Shown in pieces: positions 56,609-64,000 of a DNA stretch of 64,000 nucleotides. Under the pieces are notes generated by a model. It made no database searches. It had not been told where the DNA came from and saw only the letters and a program-made list of their open reading frames with translations. The position numbers and the translations under genes are program-made. Within the stretch, counting starts at the first letter, position 1. Every line of letters begins with the position of its first letter. The stretch is taken from NCBI GenBank assembly GCA_028290285.1, contig JAQGKD010000096.1, positions 62,001 to 126,000 of the forward strand. The letters run 5' to 3'. Source of the stretch: Hyphomicrobiales bacterium (GTDB lineage: Bacteria; Pseudomonadota; Alphaproteobacteria; Rhizobiales; Beijerinckiaceae).

Positions 56609-57152
56609 CGAATGCGTCGACGTCCCGCATCGCCCGTATTTTGACGGCCAGCAGCCGGTCTGCCCGGCGCTGCGCGTTCTCGTCGCCCGCTGCCAATCCG
56701 CTGTTGATGATTGAGGTCGCCTTCTTGAGGACCTGACGAAGCCCGCCGCCGGCCTTTGCGCACAGGGCCGCGAAGCTTTCCTGTTGATTTGGGGAGCTGG
56801 CTCTGACGTGGCGGCGGATGGCAACCACGCTTCCGGTCGCCATATGGTCGAGTTCGTCCACGACGTCCTGGAACTGGCGTTTGAACTGGCTGTCGAGCTT
56901 TTCGTATGTCTGCCGTGCCTGATCGCGCTCGGGCAGGGTCGATATGGTGAAGTAATCGTCATAGGACAGGGGGCGCCACGCGAGCAGGTCCTCAATCAGC
57001 TCCGGCATTTCGGGGAGCTGCTCTATGATCATGACGACTTCATTGAAGTGATTGAGATAATCGTTGGCGAGCCCAGATAGTGGATTAACCAGCGAAGGCG
57101 CCACCTCCGACTCCCGCGGGTTCGCCCGGGGCGAAGCTTGAAAATTCGTCAT
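56580..57152 (-). CDS. Hypothetical helical protein
   Basis: This 190-aa protein starts at ATG 57152 (MTNFQASPRANP), with GAGGC seven bases upstream; the longer frame adds about 41 residues without support. No signal peptide or TM helix is seen. The sequence looks mostly helical, with acidic parts (IIEQLPEMPELIEDLLAW) and Arg/Lys-rich ends (RRADRLLAVKIRAMRDVDAF), so it could bind nucleic acid or protein. No family was recognised. It overlaps the SDR gene end by 29 bases. It diverges from the SRAP gene over 104 bases. Confidence 0.65.
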   Translation of the reverse strand: MTNFQASPRANPRESEVAPSLVNPLSGLANDYLNHFNEVVMIIEQLPEMPELIEDLLAWRPLSYDDYFTISTLPERDQARQTYEKLDSQFKRQFQDVVDELDHMATGSVVAIRRHVRASSPNQQESFAALCAKAGGGLRQVLKKATSIINSGLAAGDENAQRRADRLLAVKIRAMRDVDAFVNRPRFARD

Positions 57153-57256
57153 GAAAATGCCTCGCGTCAATTCCTCGAAACATAGACCGCGATTCATAAG
57201 AAAACCTTGCCGAGATTGCGCAAAGCGCAACCCCTCGCATGCAACCTGGAGTCGAA

Positions 57257-58018
57257 ATGTGCGGACGTTATGCAATTACATTGCCGCCTGAGGCTGTTAA
57301 GTCTTACTTCGGTTATGTAGAAAATCCGAACTTTCCGCCCCGCGCGAATATCGCACCCACCCAGCCCGTGCCGGTCGTCCGCCTCGAACGTGCGCCAGGA
57401 GGGCAGGCAGCGCGACATTTCCGGTTGGTTCGTTGGGGCTTTTTGCCTGCCTTCGTGAAAGATCCGAAAGATTACCCGCTGGTGATCAACGCCCGGTCCG
57501 AGACAGCGGGCGAGAAGGCAAGCTTTCGTAACGCGCTGCGCCGGCGTCGTTGTCTCTTCATCGCGGATGTTTTTTACGAGTGGCGGCGAGGCCCCGAGCC
57601 TCGCAAGCGTGGCTCCGCGACGCCGTTTCTGATCCGCCGCCGCGATGGGGCGCCGATGGGCTTGGCGGGACTGTGGGAAAGCTGGATGGGGCCGAACGGG
57701 GAAGAGGTTGAAACGGCCTGCATCCTCACAACCCATGCCAACGGCCTGATTTCGGCGCTCCACGAGCGAATGCCCGTGGTGATCGAGCCGGAGAATTTCG
57801 AGACGTGGCTATCCATCGACGACGAGCGCGACGAAGGCTCGCACGCGCTGCTGCGCCCGGCGGCCGACGATACGCTCGAATTTTTCGAGATCGGCACCGC
57901 CGTGAACAGCGTCGCAAACGACGGACTGGAACTTCAGCAGCCTGTGAATCCGGTCGAGCGCATGGAAGCAAAGCCAAAGGCTCCCCCGCGGGAAGATCCG
58001 CAGGGCAGCCTCTTCTAG
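57257..58018 (+). CDS. SOS response-associated peptidase (SRAP/HMCES/YedK)
   Basis: This 253-aa protein traps abasic sites in single-stranded DNA through its N-terminal cysteine. Met1 is removed to expose Cys2 in MCGRYAITLPPEAVK. Other conserved parts are ANIAPTQPVPVVR (about residues 30-42), INARSETAGEKASF (about 76-89), FYEWRRGPEPRK (about 106) and the catalytic region TTHANGLISALHERMPVV (about 162-179). I chose ATG 57257 because only this places the Cys at position 2; the ORF could start 18 bases earlier. No LexA box was seen upstream. Confidence 0.95.
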   Translation: MCGRYAITLPPEAVKSYFGYVENPNFPPRANIAPTQPVPVVRLERAPGGQAARHFRLVRWGFLPAFVKDPKDYPLVINARSETAGEKASFRNALRRRRCLFIADVFYEWRRGPEPRKRGSATPFLIRRRDGAPMGLAGLWESWMGPNGEEVETACILTTHANGLISALHERMPVVIEPENFETWLSIDDERDEGSHALLRPAADDTLEFFEIGTAVNSVANDGLELQQPVNPVERMEAKPKAPPREDPQGSLF

Positions 58019-58025
58019 GGAAAAC

Positions 58026-59456
58026 TCAGGCCAGCACCTTGCCTGGATTGAGAATCCCCTTGGGGTCCAACGTCTTCTTGATGGCGCGCATGACCTCCAT
58101 CGCGACGGGGTCCTTCACGCCGGGCAGCAGGTCGCGCTTCATCAGGCCGATGCCGTGTTCGGCCGAAATCGAGCCCTGATGCTGTGCCACGATGCCGTGC
58201 ACGATGTCGTTGGCCTCTGACCAGCGGTCGAGGAACGCCTGTTTGTCGCCGCCGATCGGCTGCGAGATATTGTAGTGGATATTGCCGTCGCCGAGATGTC
58301 CGAAGGGGACCGGGCGGGCTCCCGCCATCTGCACGTCGAGCACGGCCTTCACTTCCCTGAGAAACTGCGGCACCTGCGCCACCGGCACGGAAACGTCGTG
58401 CTTGATCGAGCCGCCTTCCAGCTTCTGCACGTCCGACAGCAGCTCGCGCAACTTCCAGAAATCCTTGCGCTGGTCGAGCGACGCAGCCACGGCGGCGTCG
58501 TCGATCAATCCGTCTTCCATCGCACTTTCGAGCAGAGCCATCATGCGCTCCGGCAGGCCTTCCTCGGACTGCGAGGCGAGTTCGAGCAGCACGTACCAGT
58601 CATGGGGCTCTGACAGCGGCTCGCGCGTGCCCGGACCATGGCGCAGTACGAACTCAATGCCGATTCGCGGCATGAGCTCGAAAGTCTTGACGTCGCCGCC
58701 CGCGACCTTCTGCGCCATCGTGAACAGGGCGAGCGCCTTGTCGGGATCTGTGAGGCCGATGAATGCTGTCTCGGTGCTCCGCGGCTTGGGGAAGAGCTTC
58801 AGGACAGCGGCGGTGATGATGCCCAGCGTCCCTTCGGAGCCCATGAACAGGTGCTTCAGGTCGTAGCCCGTATTGTCTTTCTTGAGCTTCGATAGATTGG
58901 TCAGCACGCGCCCGTCGGCGAGCACGATCTCGAGCCCGGTCACCAGATCGCGCGCATTGCCATAGGCAAGCACGGCGGTGCCGCCCGCATTGGTCGCCAG
59001 ATTGCCGCCGATGGTGCAGGAGCCCTCGGACGCGAGCGAGAGGGGGAAAAGGCGGTCGGCCTTGTCGGCCTCCTCCTGCACGCGCAGCAGTGTCATGCCG
59101 GCTTCGACGACCATGGTGTTGGAGGCCGTGTCGAGCTCGCGCACCTTGTCCATGCGTTTCAGCGACAGCACGATTTCATCCCCGGACGTGCCGGGGATCT
59201 GACCGCCCACGAGGCCTGTGTTGCCGCCCTGCGGCACGATGCGCGTGTTCGTCTCGTTGCAGAGCGCGAGAATGGCCGCGACTTCCGCAGTCGTGCCGGG
59301 ACGCACGACGCAGCGGGCGCGGCCTGCGTAGAGATCGCGCGGCTCGGTCAGATAGGCGCCCATGTCGCCTTCGTCCGTCATCACATGCTTGGTGCCGACG
59401 ATGGCGGCGAGACGCTCGATCAGGTCGTCGGTGCGGGAGAGTGTGGCAAGGGTCAT
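58026..59456 (-). CDS. FAD-linked oxidase, D-2-hydroxy-acid dehydrogenase (GlcD/DLD-like)
   Basis: This 476-aa flavoprotein oxidises a D-2-hydroxy acid, as GlcD, DLD or D-2-hydroxyglutarate dehydrogenase do. The PCMH FAD-binding domain has VPQGGNTGLVGGQIP (about residues 74-88) and GGNLATNAGGTAVLAYGNARD (given as GGNLATNAGGTAV). The C-terminal FAD-oxidase domain shows GHLGDGNIHYNIS (about 368-380) and SAEHGIGLMKRDLL (about 418-431). I chose ATG 59456 (MTLATLSRTDD), which is 13 codons inside the longest frame. It converges on the SRAP gene with a 7-base gap. The exact substrate is open. Confidence 0.9.
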   Translation of the reverse strand: MTLATLSRTDDLIERLAAIVGTKHVMTDEGDMGAYLTEPRDLYAGRARCVVRPGTTAEVAAILALCNETNTRIVPQGGNTGLVGGQIPGTSGDEIVLSLKRMDKVRELDTASNTMVVEAGMTLLRVQEEADKADRLFPLSLASEGSCTIGGNLATNAGGTAVLAYGNARDLVTGLEIVLADGRVLTNLSKLKKDNTGYDLKHLFMGSEGTLGIITAAVLKLFPKPRSTETAFIGLTDPDKALALFTMAQKVAGGDVKTFELMPRIGIEFVLRHGPGTREPLSEPHDWYVLLELASQSEEGLPERMMALLESAMEDGLIDDAAVAASLDQRKDFWKLRELLSDVQKLEGGSIKHDVSVPVAQVPQFLREVKAVLDVQMAGARPVPFGHLGDGNIHYNISQPIGGDKQAFLDRWSEANDIVHGIVAQHQGSISAEHGIGLMKRDLLPGVKDPVAMEVMRAIKKTLDPKGILNPGKVLA

Positions 59457-59524
59457 GGTCGGCTCTGGTTGGGAACGTTCGGATATATAGCGCAAGCAGC
59501 CAATGGGTCGAGACCCGCGCGGCC

Positions 59525-60823
59525 TCAGCCGAGCAGGCGCCCCCGGCGTTTGGGCTTGGGTGCCGGCGGACGGCGGAACACGCCGACCAGTTCGACATGC
59601 GCGGAATAGCGGAACTGGTCGACTGGCGTCACATGCTCGAGCACATAGCCGCCGTCGGCCAGGATCCGCGCATCGCGCGTAAAGCTCTGGAGATTGCAGG
59701 AGACGCCGACGATCAGCGGCACCTGTGAAAGGGCGAGGGTCTTGGCCTGTTCCTCCGCGCCGGCGCGCGGCGGATCGAACACGACGGCATCGTATTTTGT
59801 AAGCTCGCCACCCGCCAGAGGACGCAGGAACAGGTCGCGTGTCTCGACGGTGACGCCGCGAAGGCCCGTAGCGCCGCCTGCACCCCGGGCGAGTGCGTTC
59901 GTGGCGCCCTTGTCGCCTTCGACGGCGTGGATGGTCGCGTGCTCGGCGAGACGCAGGGCGAAGGTGCCCGAACCTGCGAACAGGTCCACGATCTTGCTCG
60001 CGCTCCCTACAGCGGTTCTCACGAGACCCGCGATAGCCTCTTCGCCGGCGGCGGTCGCTTGCAGGAATCCGCCCGGCGGCGGCGCGACCATGCAGCGGCC
60101 CATCCGCACCAGGGGCGGACGACGCTCGATGATGGTGACGCCATGGTTGGAAATGCGCGCGAGATCGAAACGACCCGCGACCGTGATCAGCGCCTGCATG
60201 TAACCGAAGTCGAGCGTGCCGGTGCCCCGCAGGTCGATATCGAGGCCTTCGAGCGTCGAGGTCACGACGATGTCGAGCGGCTTTTCCAAGGGGATCAGCA
60301 CGGTCGCCGCAGCCCGCGCGGCGTCGATGGCGCCCGCCATGCCGGGGCTGAGGATAGGGCAGGCGTCGATCGGCACGATGCGGTGCGCGCGAGCTTGCAT
60401 GAACCCGAGGAGGAGGCGCTTGCGTCCGCCTGCATCCTCCTCGACCCTCGAGTGGAACGTCGCGCGACGGCGGCCCTCGCCATGGGCATCGACGAGCGCC
60501 GCGACAGGCGCGTCGAACCGCGCGCGTGCAAGCGCATCGACGACGAGGCCGCGCTTCCAGTCCGCATAGGGTTCGGGCGCGAGGGCCTGCACCGCGCAGC
60601 CGCCGCAGATGCCATAGACCGGGCAGAAGGCCGCAACCCGGTCGGGGCTCGGCATGCGGACCTCTACGAGCTTCGCGCGGTCGCCGTCGACCTCCGCGAG
60701 CACGGTTTCACCAGGCAGGGCGTAGGGCACCGCGATCATGCCGCCCTCGAACCGCGCAAGGCCTTCGCCGCGCTGGCCGAGCCGGGAGATCGTCAGTTCC
60801 GTATGGAGGTCGAGCCGCGTCAT
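59525..60823 (-). CDS. TrmA/RumA-family 5-methyluridine RNA methyltransferase
   Basis: This 432-aa enzyme methylates uracil C5 in 23S rRNA or tRNA. It has a TRAM domain (about residues 1-58), an iron-sulfur site with C-x5-C-x2-C in FCPVYGICGGCAVQAL and a fourth Cys in IDACPIL. The methyltransferase part has VDLFAGSGTFALRLAEH (about 290-306) and the nucleophile Cys in VGVSCNLQSFTRDARIL. Usual SCNP is SCNL here, a small change. It overlaps tlyA by four bases (ATGA), so the two are coupled. It is probably RlmD-like, but the exact target is not certain. Confidence 0.9.
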   Translation of the reverse strand: MTRLDLHTELTISRLGQRGEGLARFEGGMIAVPYALPGETVLAEVDGDRAKLVEVRMPSPDRVAAFCPVYGICGGCAVQALAPEPYADWKRGLVVDALARARFDAPVAALVDAHGEGRRRATFHSRVEEDAGGRKRLLLGFMQARAHRIVPIDACPILSPGMAGAIDAARAAATVLIPLEKPLDIVVTSTLEGLDIDLRGTGTLDFGYMQALITVAGRFDLARISNHGVTIIERRPPLVRMGRCMVAPPPGGFLQATAAGEEAIAGLVRTAVGSASKIVDLFAGSGTFALRLAEHATIHAVEGDKGATNALARGAGGATGLRGVTVETRDLFLRPLAGGELTKYDAVVFDPPRAGAEEQAKTLALSQVPLIVGVSCNLQSFTRDARILADGGYVLEHVTPVDQFRYSAHVELVGVFRRPPAPKPKRRGRLLG

Positions 60824-61566
60824 TCAATATCCGTTGCAGGGGCGGGCTTTTGCGCGCCGATCAGAAATTCCACATTGCCGTCTCCGCCCGTGATGGGGGA
60901 GGGGACGAGGCCTAGCACTTTCCAGCCCCGTGACGTGAGCCACGTCTCGATATCGAGGCAAACGGTCGCATGAATCTCGGGATCGCGCACGACCCCCTTC
61001 TTCACCGCCGCCCGCCCGGCCTCGAATTGCGGCTTCACCAGCGCGATCAGGCGGGCGCCCGGCGCCGCCAGGGCGAGGGCCTTCGGCAGGACGAGCTTGA
61101 GCGAGATGAAACTGGCGTCGCAGACGATCAAGTGAGGCGCGAAGGGGATTTCAGCCTCTGTTAGATCACGCGCGTCGGTCTTTTCCATGGCGACCACGCG
61201 CGGATGGGTCACGAGCCTGCGGTGCAGCTGGCCCTGGCCGACATCGACCGCATAAACGCGCGTCGCGCCGCGCTCCACCAGCACATGGGTGAAGCCGCCG
61301 GTCGAAGCGCCGACGTCGAGGCAGGTGAGCCCGATGGGGTCGATCCCGAAGTGGTCGAGCCCGGCCACGAGCTTCAACCCGCCGCGCGACACCCACTCGT
61401 AGGCCGCTTGCGCCACCACCTTGGCGCTCTGCTCCAGCATGTCCGACGGCTTGCGCACGGCAACGCCCTCCACCAGCACCAGCCCGGCCTCGATGGCCTC
61501 ACGTGCCTTCGCGCGGCTTGGAAACAAGCCACGTTCGATGAGGAGGAGATCGGCGCGCTGACGCAT
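60820..61566 (-). CDS. tlyA: TlyA family 2'-O-methyltransferase/S4 protein
   Basis: This 248-aa protein has an N-terminal S4 RNA-binding domain (ADLLLIERGLFPSRAKAREA, about residues 4-23) and an FtsJ-like methyltransferase domain (TCLDVGASTGGFTHVLVERG, about 82-101). A KDKE-like set of catalytic residues may lie in EKTD and LVKPQFEAGR. TlyA members methylate 16S and 23S rRNA; some act on membranes as haemolysins, which is disputed. I chose ATG 61566 (MRQRADLLL); the longer frame is 18 residues more. It is coupled to the next gene by a four-base overlap. Confidence 0.93.
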   Translation of the reverse strand: MRQRADLLLIERGLFPSRAKAREAIEAGLVLVEGVAVRKPSDMLEQSAKVVAQAAYEWVSRGGLKLVAGLDHFGIDPIGLTCLDVGASTGGFTHVLVERGATRVYAVDVGQGQLHRRLVTHPRVVAMEKTDARDLTEAEIPFAPHLIVCDASFISLKLVLPKALALAAPGARLIALVKPQFEAGRAAVKKGVVRDPEIHATVCLDIETWLTSRGWKVLGLVPSPITGGDGNVEFLIGAQKPAPATDIE

Positions 61567-61743
61567 GGGTTTGGGATCGCTCGAGTGAGAGGAATGCAGC
61601 GCAATAGCACGTCGTGGCACCCGAGTCGCCCGCTGGCAGCGCCCCGGCGAGGCTCTGGCATCCAGTTTTCGGGCTTCAGGCCGTCACGCGGGCGGATGCC
61701 CTCCGCGTTTACGACGTTGCTTCAGCAATAACACCGAAAACCT

Positions 61744-62073
61744 ATGCCAGGCCGGTCTCCGGAATTGAAACCGGGCGACGCTTTAACCTATTCTGAACCA
61801 TGGCTCGCGGCGGGCCGTGGTTTGGAGAAGGGCGTGCGAAGAGGGGCTGTCGCTGTGTTCATGGCCGTCATCGGCCATTCCGCTCCCGCGCTCGCGGCGG
61901 AGACGTCTGCGAGCCTGAAGGTTGGCGTGACCCTCATAAGCAGACCGCAAGCCAAGCAGACCCTCAGCGGCATCACGACACGGATTCGGAGCCGGACCAC
62001 GCAGGTCTCTCGGGCGCGCGAGGCGGCACCGCCGGCGCCCGCGCTCAGCACCATCAGCCTGATCTACAAATAG
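61744..62073 (+). CDS. Small exported protein of unknown function
   Basis: This frame of up to 109 aa contains a hydrophobic segment with a likely signal cleavage near SAPALAAETSASL (about residues 47-59), after a positively charged stretch (KGVRRGAVAVFMAVIG). The mature part would be only about 55 residues (SLKVGVTLISRPQ ... LSTISLIYK). The start is unsure; later starts (such as a TTG near 61819 or the GTG before FMAV) are possible. It ends exactly at the dxs stop on the other strand. No family was recognised. Confidence 0.45.
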   Translation: MPGRSPELKPGDALTYSEPWLAAGRGLEKGVRRGAVAVFMAVIGHSAPALAAETSASLKVGVTLISRPQAKQTLSGITTRIRSRTTQVSRAREAAPPAPALSTISLIYK

Positions 62074-64000
62074 TCAGGCTATCAGCGACTTCGCCGCTTC
62101 TTCGCTGCGCCCGAGCATTTCCAGAACCTTGGCAACGATTGCCTTGGCGTCGAGCCCCGCCCGCGCATAGAGGCGATCGGGCTTGTCCTGATCCAGGAAT
62201 ACATCCGGCAGGACCATCGTGCGCACCTTGAGCGGCACGCGGCCATGGCCATCCAGAGCGCCGTCGTCGCTCAGGGCCTGAAGCACCATGGAACCGAACC
62301 CGCCGGTGGATCCCTCTTCGATGGTCACGAGCACTTCATGATGGGCGGCGAGGCGGCGCAGCAGGCCACGGTCGAGCGGTTTCGCAAAGCGCGCATCGGC
62401 AACCGTCGTGGAAAGCCCGTAAGACGCGAGGTTTTCCGCAGCCTTCATGGCCTCGGCCAGTCGCGTGCCCAGCGACAGCAGTGCGATCCGCGTGCCTTCG
62501 CGCAAGACGCGTCCGCGTCCGATTTCGAGCGGCACACCGTATTCCGGCATCTCGATTCCGACACCTTCGCCGCGCGGATAGCGGAACGCGATCGGGCCCT
62601 CGTCATAGGCGACCGCGGTGGCGACCATATGCACGAGTTCGGCCTCGTCCGCAGCGGCCATGATGGTCATGTCAGGCAGGCAGCCGAGGTAGGCAACGTC
62701 GAAGGAGCCCGCATGCGTCGAACCATCGGCGCCGACCAGTCCCGCGCGGTCGATCGCGAAGCGCACGGGCAATTTCTGGATGGCGACGTCGTGCACAACC
62801 TGATCGTAGGCGCGTTGCAGGAAGGTCGAATAGATCGCGCAGAACGGTTTGTAACCCTCGGTCGCAAGGCCAGCCGCGAAGGTGACCGCATGCTGCTCGG
62901 CAATGCCGACATCGAAGGTGCGCGTGGGAAATCTTTCGGCGAAGAGATCGAGTCCCGTACCCGAGGGCATGGCGGCGGTGATCGCGACGATCTTGTCGTC
63001 GCGCTCGGCCTCCTTCATCAGGCTCTCGGCGAAGACGCGGGTATAGGCGGGCGCGTTTGCCTTGGGCTTCGCCTGGGTTCCCGTCACCACGTCGAACGTG
63101 TTGACGCCGTGATATTTGTCGTCGGACGCCTCGGCGGGGGGATAGCCCTTGCCCTTCTGCGTCACGACGTGAATCAGCACGGGGCCGCCGATGTCGGCGT
63201 CACGCACGTTCTTCAGGACGGGCAGCAGGTGGTCGAGATTGTGCCCGTCGATCGGCCCGACATAATAAAAGCCGAGCTCCTCGAACAAAGTGCCGCCCGT
63301 GACATAGCCGCGCGCATGTTCGACGGCGCGCGTGATGGCGCGGTCGAGCCGAGCAGGCATGTGGCGGGTCAGTTGCTTGCCGACGTCGCGCAGTTTCAGG
63401 TAGGTGCGCCCGGAGCCGAGCCGCGCCAGATAGGCCGACATTGCGCCCACGGGCGGTGCGATCGACATGTCGTTGTCGTTGAGGATGACGATGAGCCGGG
63501 AATGCATCGCCCCGGCATTGTTCATGGCCTCGTAGGCCATGCCGGCGGACATGGCCCCGTCCCCTATGACGGCGATCACGTTGTTATGCCCGCCGGACAG
63601 GTCGCGTGCGACCGCCATGCCGAGGCCGGCCGAGATCGAGGTCGAGGAATGTGCCGCGCCGAATGGATCGTATTCGCTCTCGGTCCGCTTGGTGAAGCCC
63701 GACAGGCCGCCAGCCTGGCGCAGCGTCTTGATGCGATCCCGCCGCCCGGTCAGGATCTTGTGCGGGTAGGCCTGATGACCGACGTCCCAGATCAACCGGT
63801 CGCGCGGGGTGTCGAAAACGTGGTGGATGGCGACCGTCAGTTCGACGACGCCGAGGCCCGCGCCCAGATGGCCCCCCGTTACGGAAACAGCCTCGATCGT
63901 TTCGGCACGCAGCTCATCGACCACCTGGCGGAGCGAGGAGTCGGGCAGGAGACGCAGATCCTCCGGAGAGGAAATCTTGTCGAGGAGGGGAGTTTTGGAC
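62074..64000 (-). CDS. dxs: 1-deoxy-D-xylulose-5-phosphate synthase (5' end outside window)
   Basis: This gene makes DXP from pyruvate and glyceraldehyde 3-phosphate, the first step of the MEP isoprenoid path, and feeds thiamine and pyridoxal synthesis. About 641 codons are visible; the N-terminus ([17 protein letters not shown]) continues past the right edge, so a GTG start at 63924 is wrong. Seen are [20 protein letters not shown], the TPP motif [16 protein letters not shown] with [15 protein letters not shown], the transketolase central part [12 protein letters not shown] and the C-terminal domain with [16 protein letters not shown]. It abuts the small exported gene on the other strand. 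Confidence 0.97.
   Translation of the reverse strand, partial: SKTPLLDKISSPEDLRLLPDSSLRQVVDELRAETIEAVSVTGGHLGAGLGVVELTVAIHHVFDTPRDRLIWDVGHQAYPHKILTGRRDRIKTLRQAGGLSGFTKRTESEYDPFGAAHSSTSISAGLGMAVARDLSGGHNNVIAVIGDGAMSAGMAYEAMNNAGAMHSRLIVILNDNDMSIAPPVGAMSAYLARLGSGRTYLKLRDVGKQLTRHMPARLDRAITRAVEHARGYVTGGTLFEELGFYYVGPIDGHNLDHLLPVLKNVRDADIGGPVLIHVVTQKGKGYPPAEASDDKYHGVNTFDVVTGTQAKPKANAPAYTRVFAESLMKEAERDDKIVAITAAMPSGTGLDLFAERFPTRTFDVGIAEQHAVTFAAGLATEGYKPFCAIYSTFLQRAYDQVVHDVAIQKLPVRFAIDRAGLVGADGSTHAGSFDVAYLGCLPDMTIMAAADEAELVHMVATAVAYDEGPIAFRYPRGEGVGIEMPEYGVPLEIGRGRVLREGTRIALLSLGTRLAEAMKAAENLASYGLSTTVADARFAKPLDRGLLRRLAAHHEVLVTIEEGSTGGFGSMVLQALSDDGALDGHGRVPLKVRTMVLPDVFLDQDKPDRLYARAGLDAKAIVAKVLEMLGRSEEAAKSLIA

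Noticed and set aside
63300..63924. GTG at 63924 as the dxs start
   Set aside because: The frame continues upstream with conserved DXS residues ([13 protein letters not shown]), so the gene is cut by the window edge.

Overview
The window is GC-rich chromosomal DNA with dense coding on both strands. The gene families point to an alphaproteobacterium, most likely of the order Hyphomicrobiales. The main signs are a CcrM-type GANTC methyltransferase, an F0 ATP synthase operon separate from the F1 genes (atpI-B-E-F'-F with two b-type subunits), an aa3 oxidase operon with Cox11, CoxF and Surf1, a DciA-mutY-dsbA-smc neighbourhood, tandem GTTC-N7-GTTC LexA boxes, and rhizobial-type mosaic intergenic repeats. 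Genus cannot be fixed from the sequence alone. No rRNA, tRNA, CRISPR array, transposase or prophage gene was recognised.

Region by region: 1-11.7 kb (minus) holds a partial membrane PAS sensor, a RimJ-like acetyltransferase, an M16 protease, threonine synthase, Surf1, a DUF983 protein and the cytochrome oxidase operon ctaC-ctaD-ctaB-coxF-ctaG-ctaE. 12.3-18.3 kb (plus) holds an IalB-like exported protein, a lipoprotein and the glycine cleavage operon gcvT-H-PA-PB, led by a tandem glycine riboswitch. 18.6-21.5 kb (minus) is the F0 operon, with a clear promoter and an internal terminator after atpE. 21.6-25.8 kb has an SsuABC/TauABC-like importer divergent from an FMN 2-hydroxy-acid dehydrogenase. 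25.9-35.7 kb is a genome-maintenance block (smc, a DsbA-like protein, dciA, mutY, ccrM, rnhB). A zeta-like toxin pair and a small unknown bicistron sit inside it.

35.9-43.0 kb carries a membrane protein of unknown function, a VOC protein, a radical SAM protein under tandem LexA boxes, a glycosyltransferase-like protein, MoaB, a zinc metalloprotease, a family-4-like uracil-DNA glycosylase and ETF-ubiquinone oxidoreductase. 43.0-47.4 kb has two MFS transporters, an AcuI-like reductase and a Gre-like factor. 47.5-52.0 kb (minus) is an operon of three tandem TctC/Bug-like binding proteins followed by a double-cupin protein; no membrane transporter genes accompany it. 52.1-64 kb has Sua5, an acyl-CoA dehydrogenase/enoyl-CoA hydratase/SDR operon, a DUF of unknown function, an SRAP protein, a GlcD-like FAD dehydrogenase, two RNA methyltransferases, a small secreted protein and the 3' part of dxs.

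Most of the window is housekeeping. The less ordinary parts are the orphan triple binding-protein/cupin operon, the toxin pair inserted in a conserved neighbourhood, the LexA-boxed radical SAM gene, the 48-aa/99-aa bicistron between mutY and ccrM, and a uracil-DNA glycosylase that has lost one iron-sulfur cysteine.
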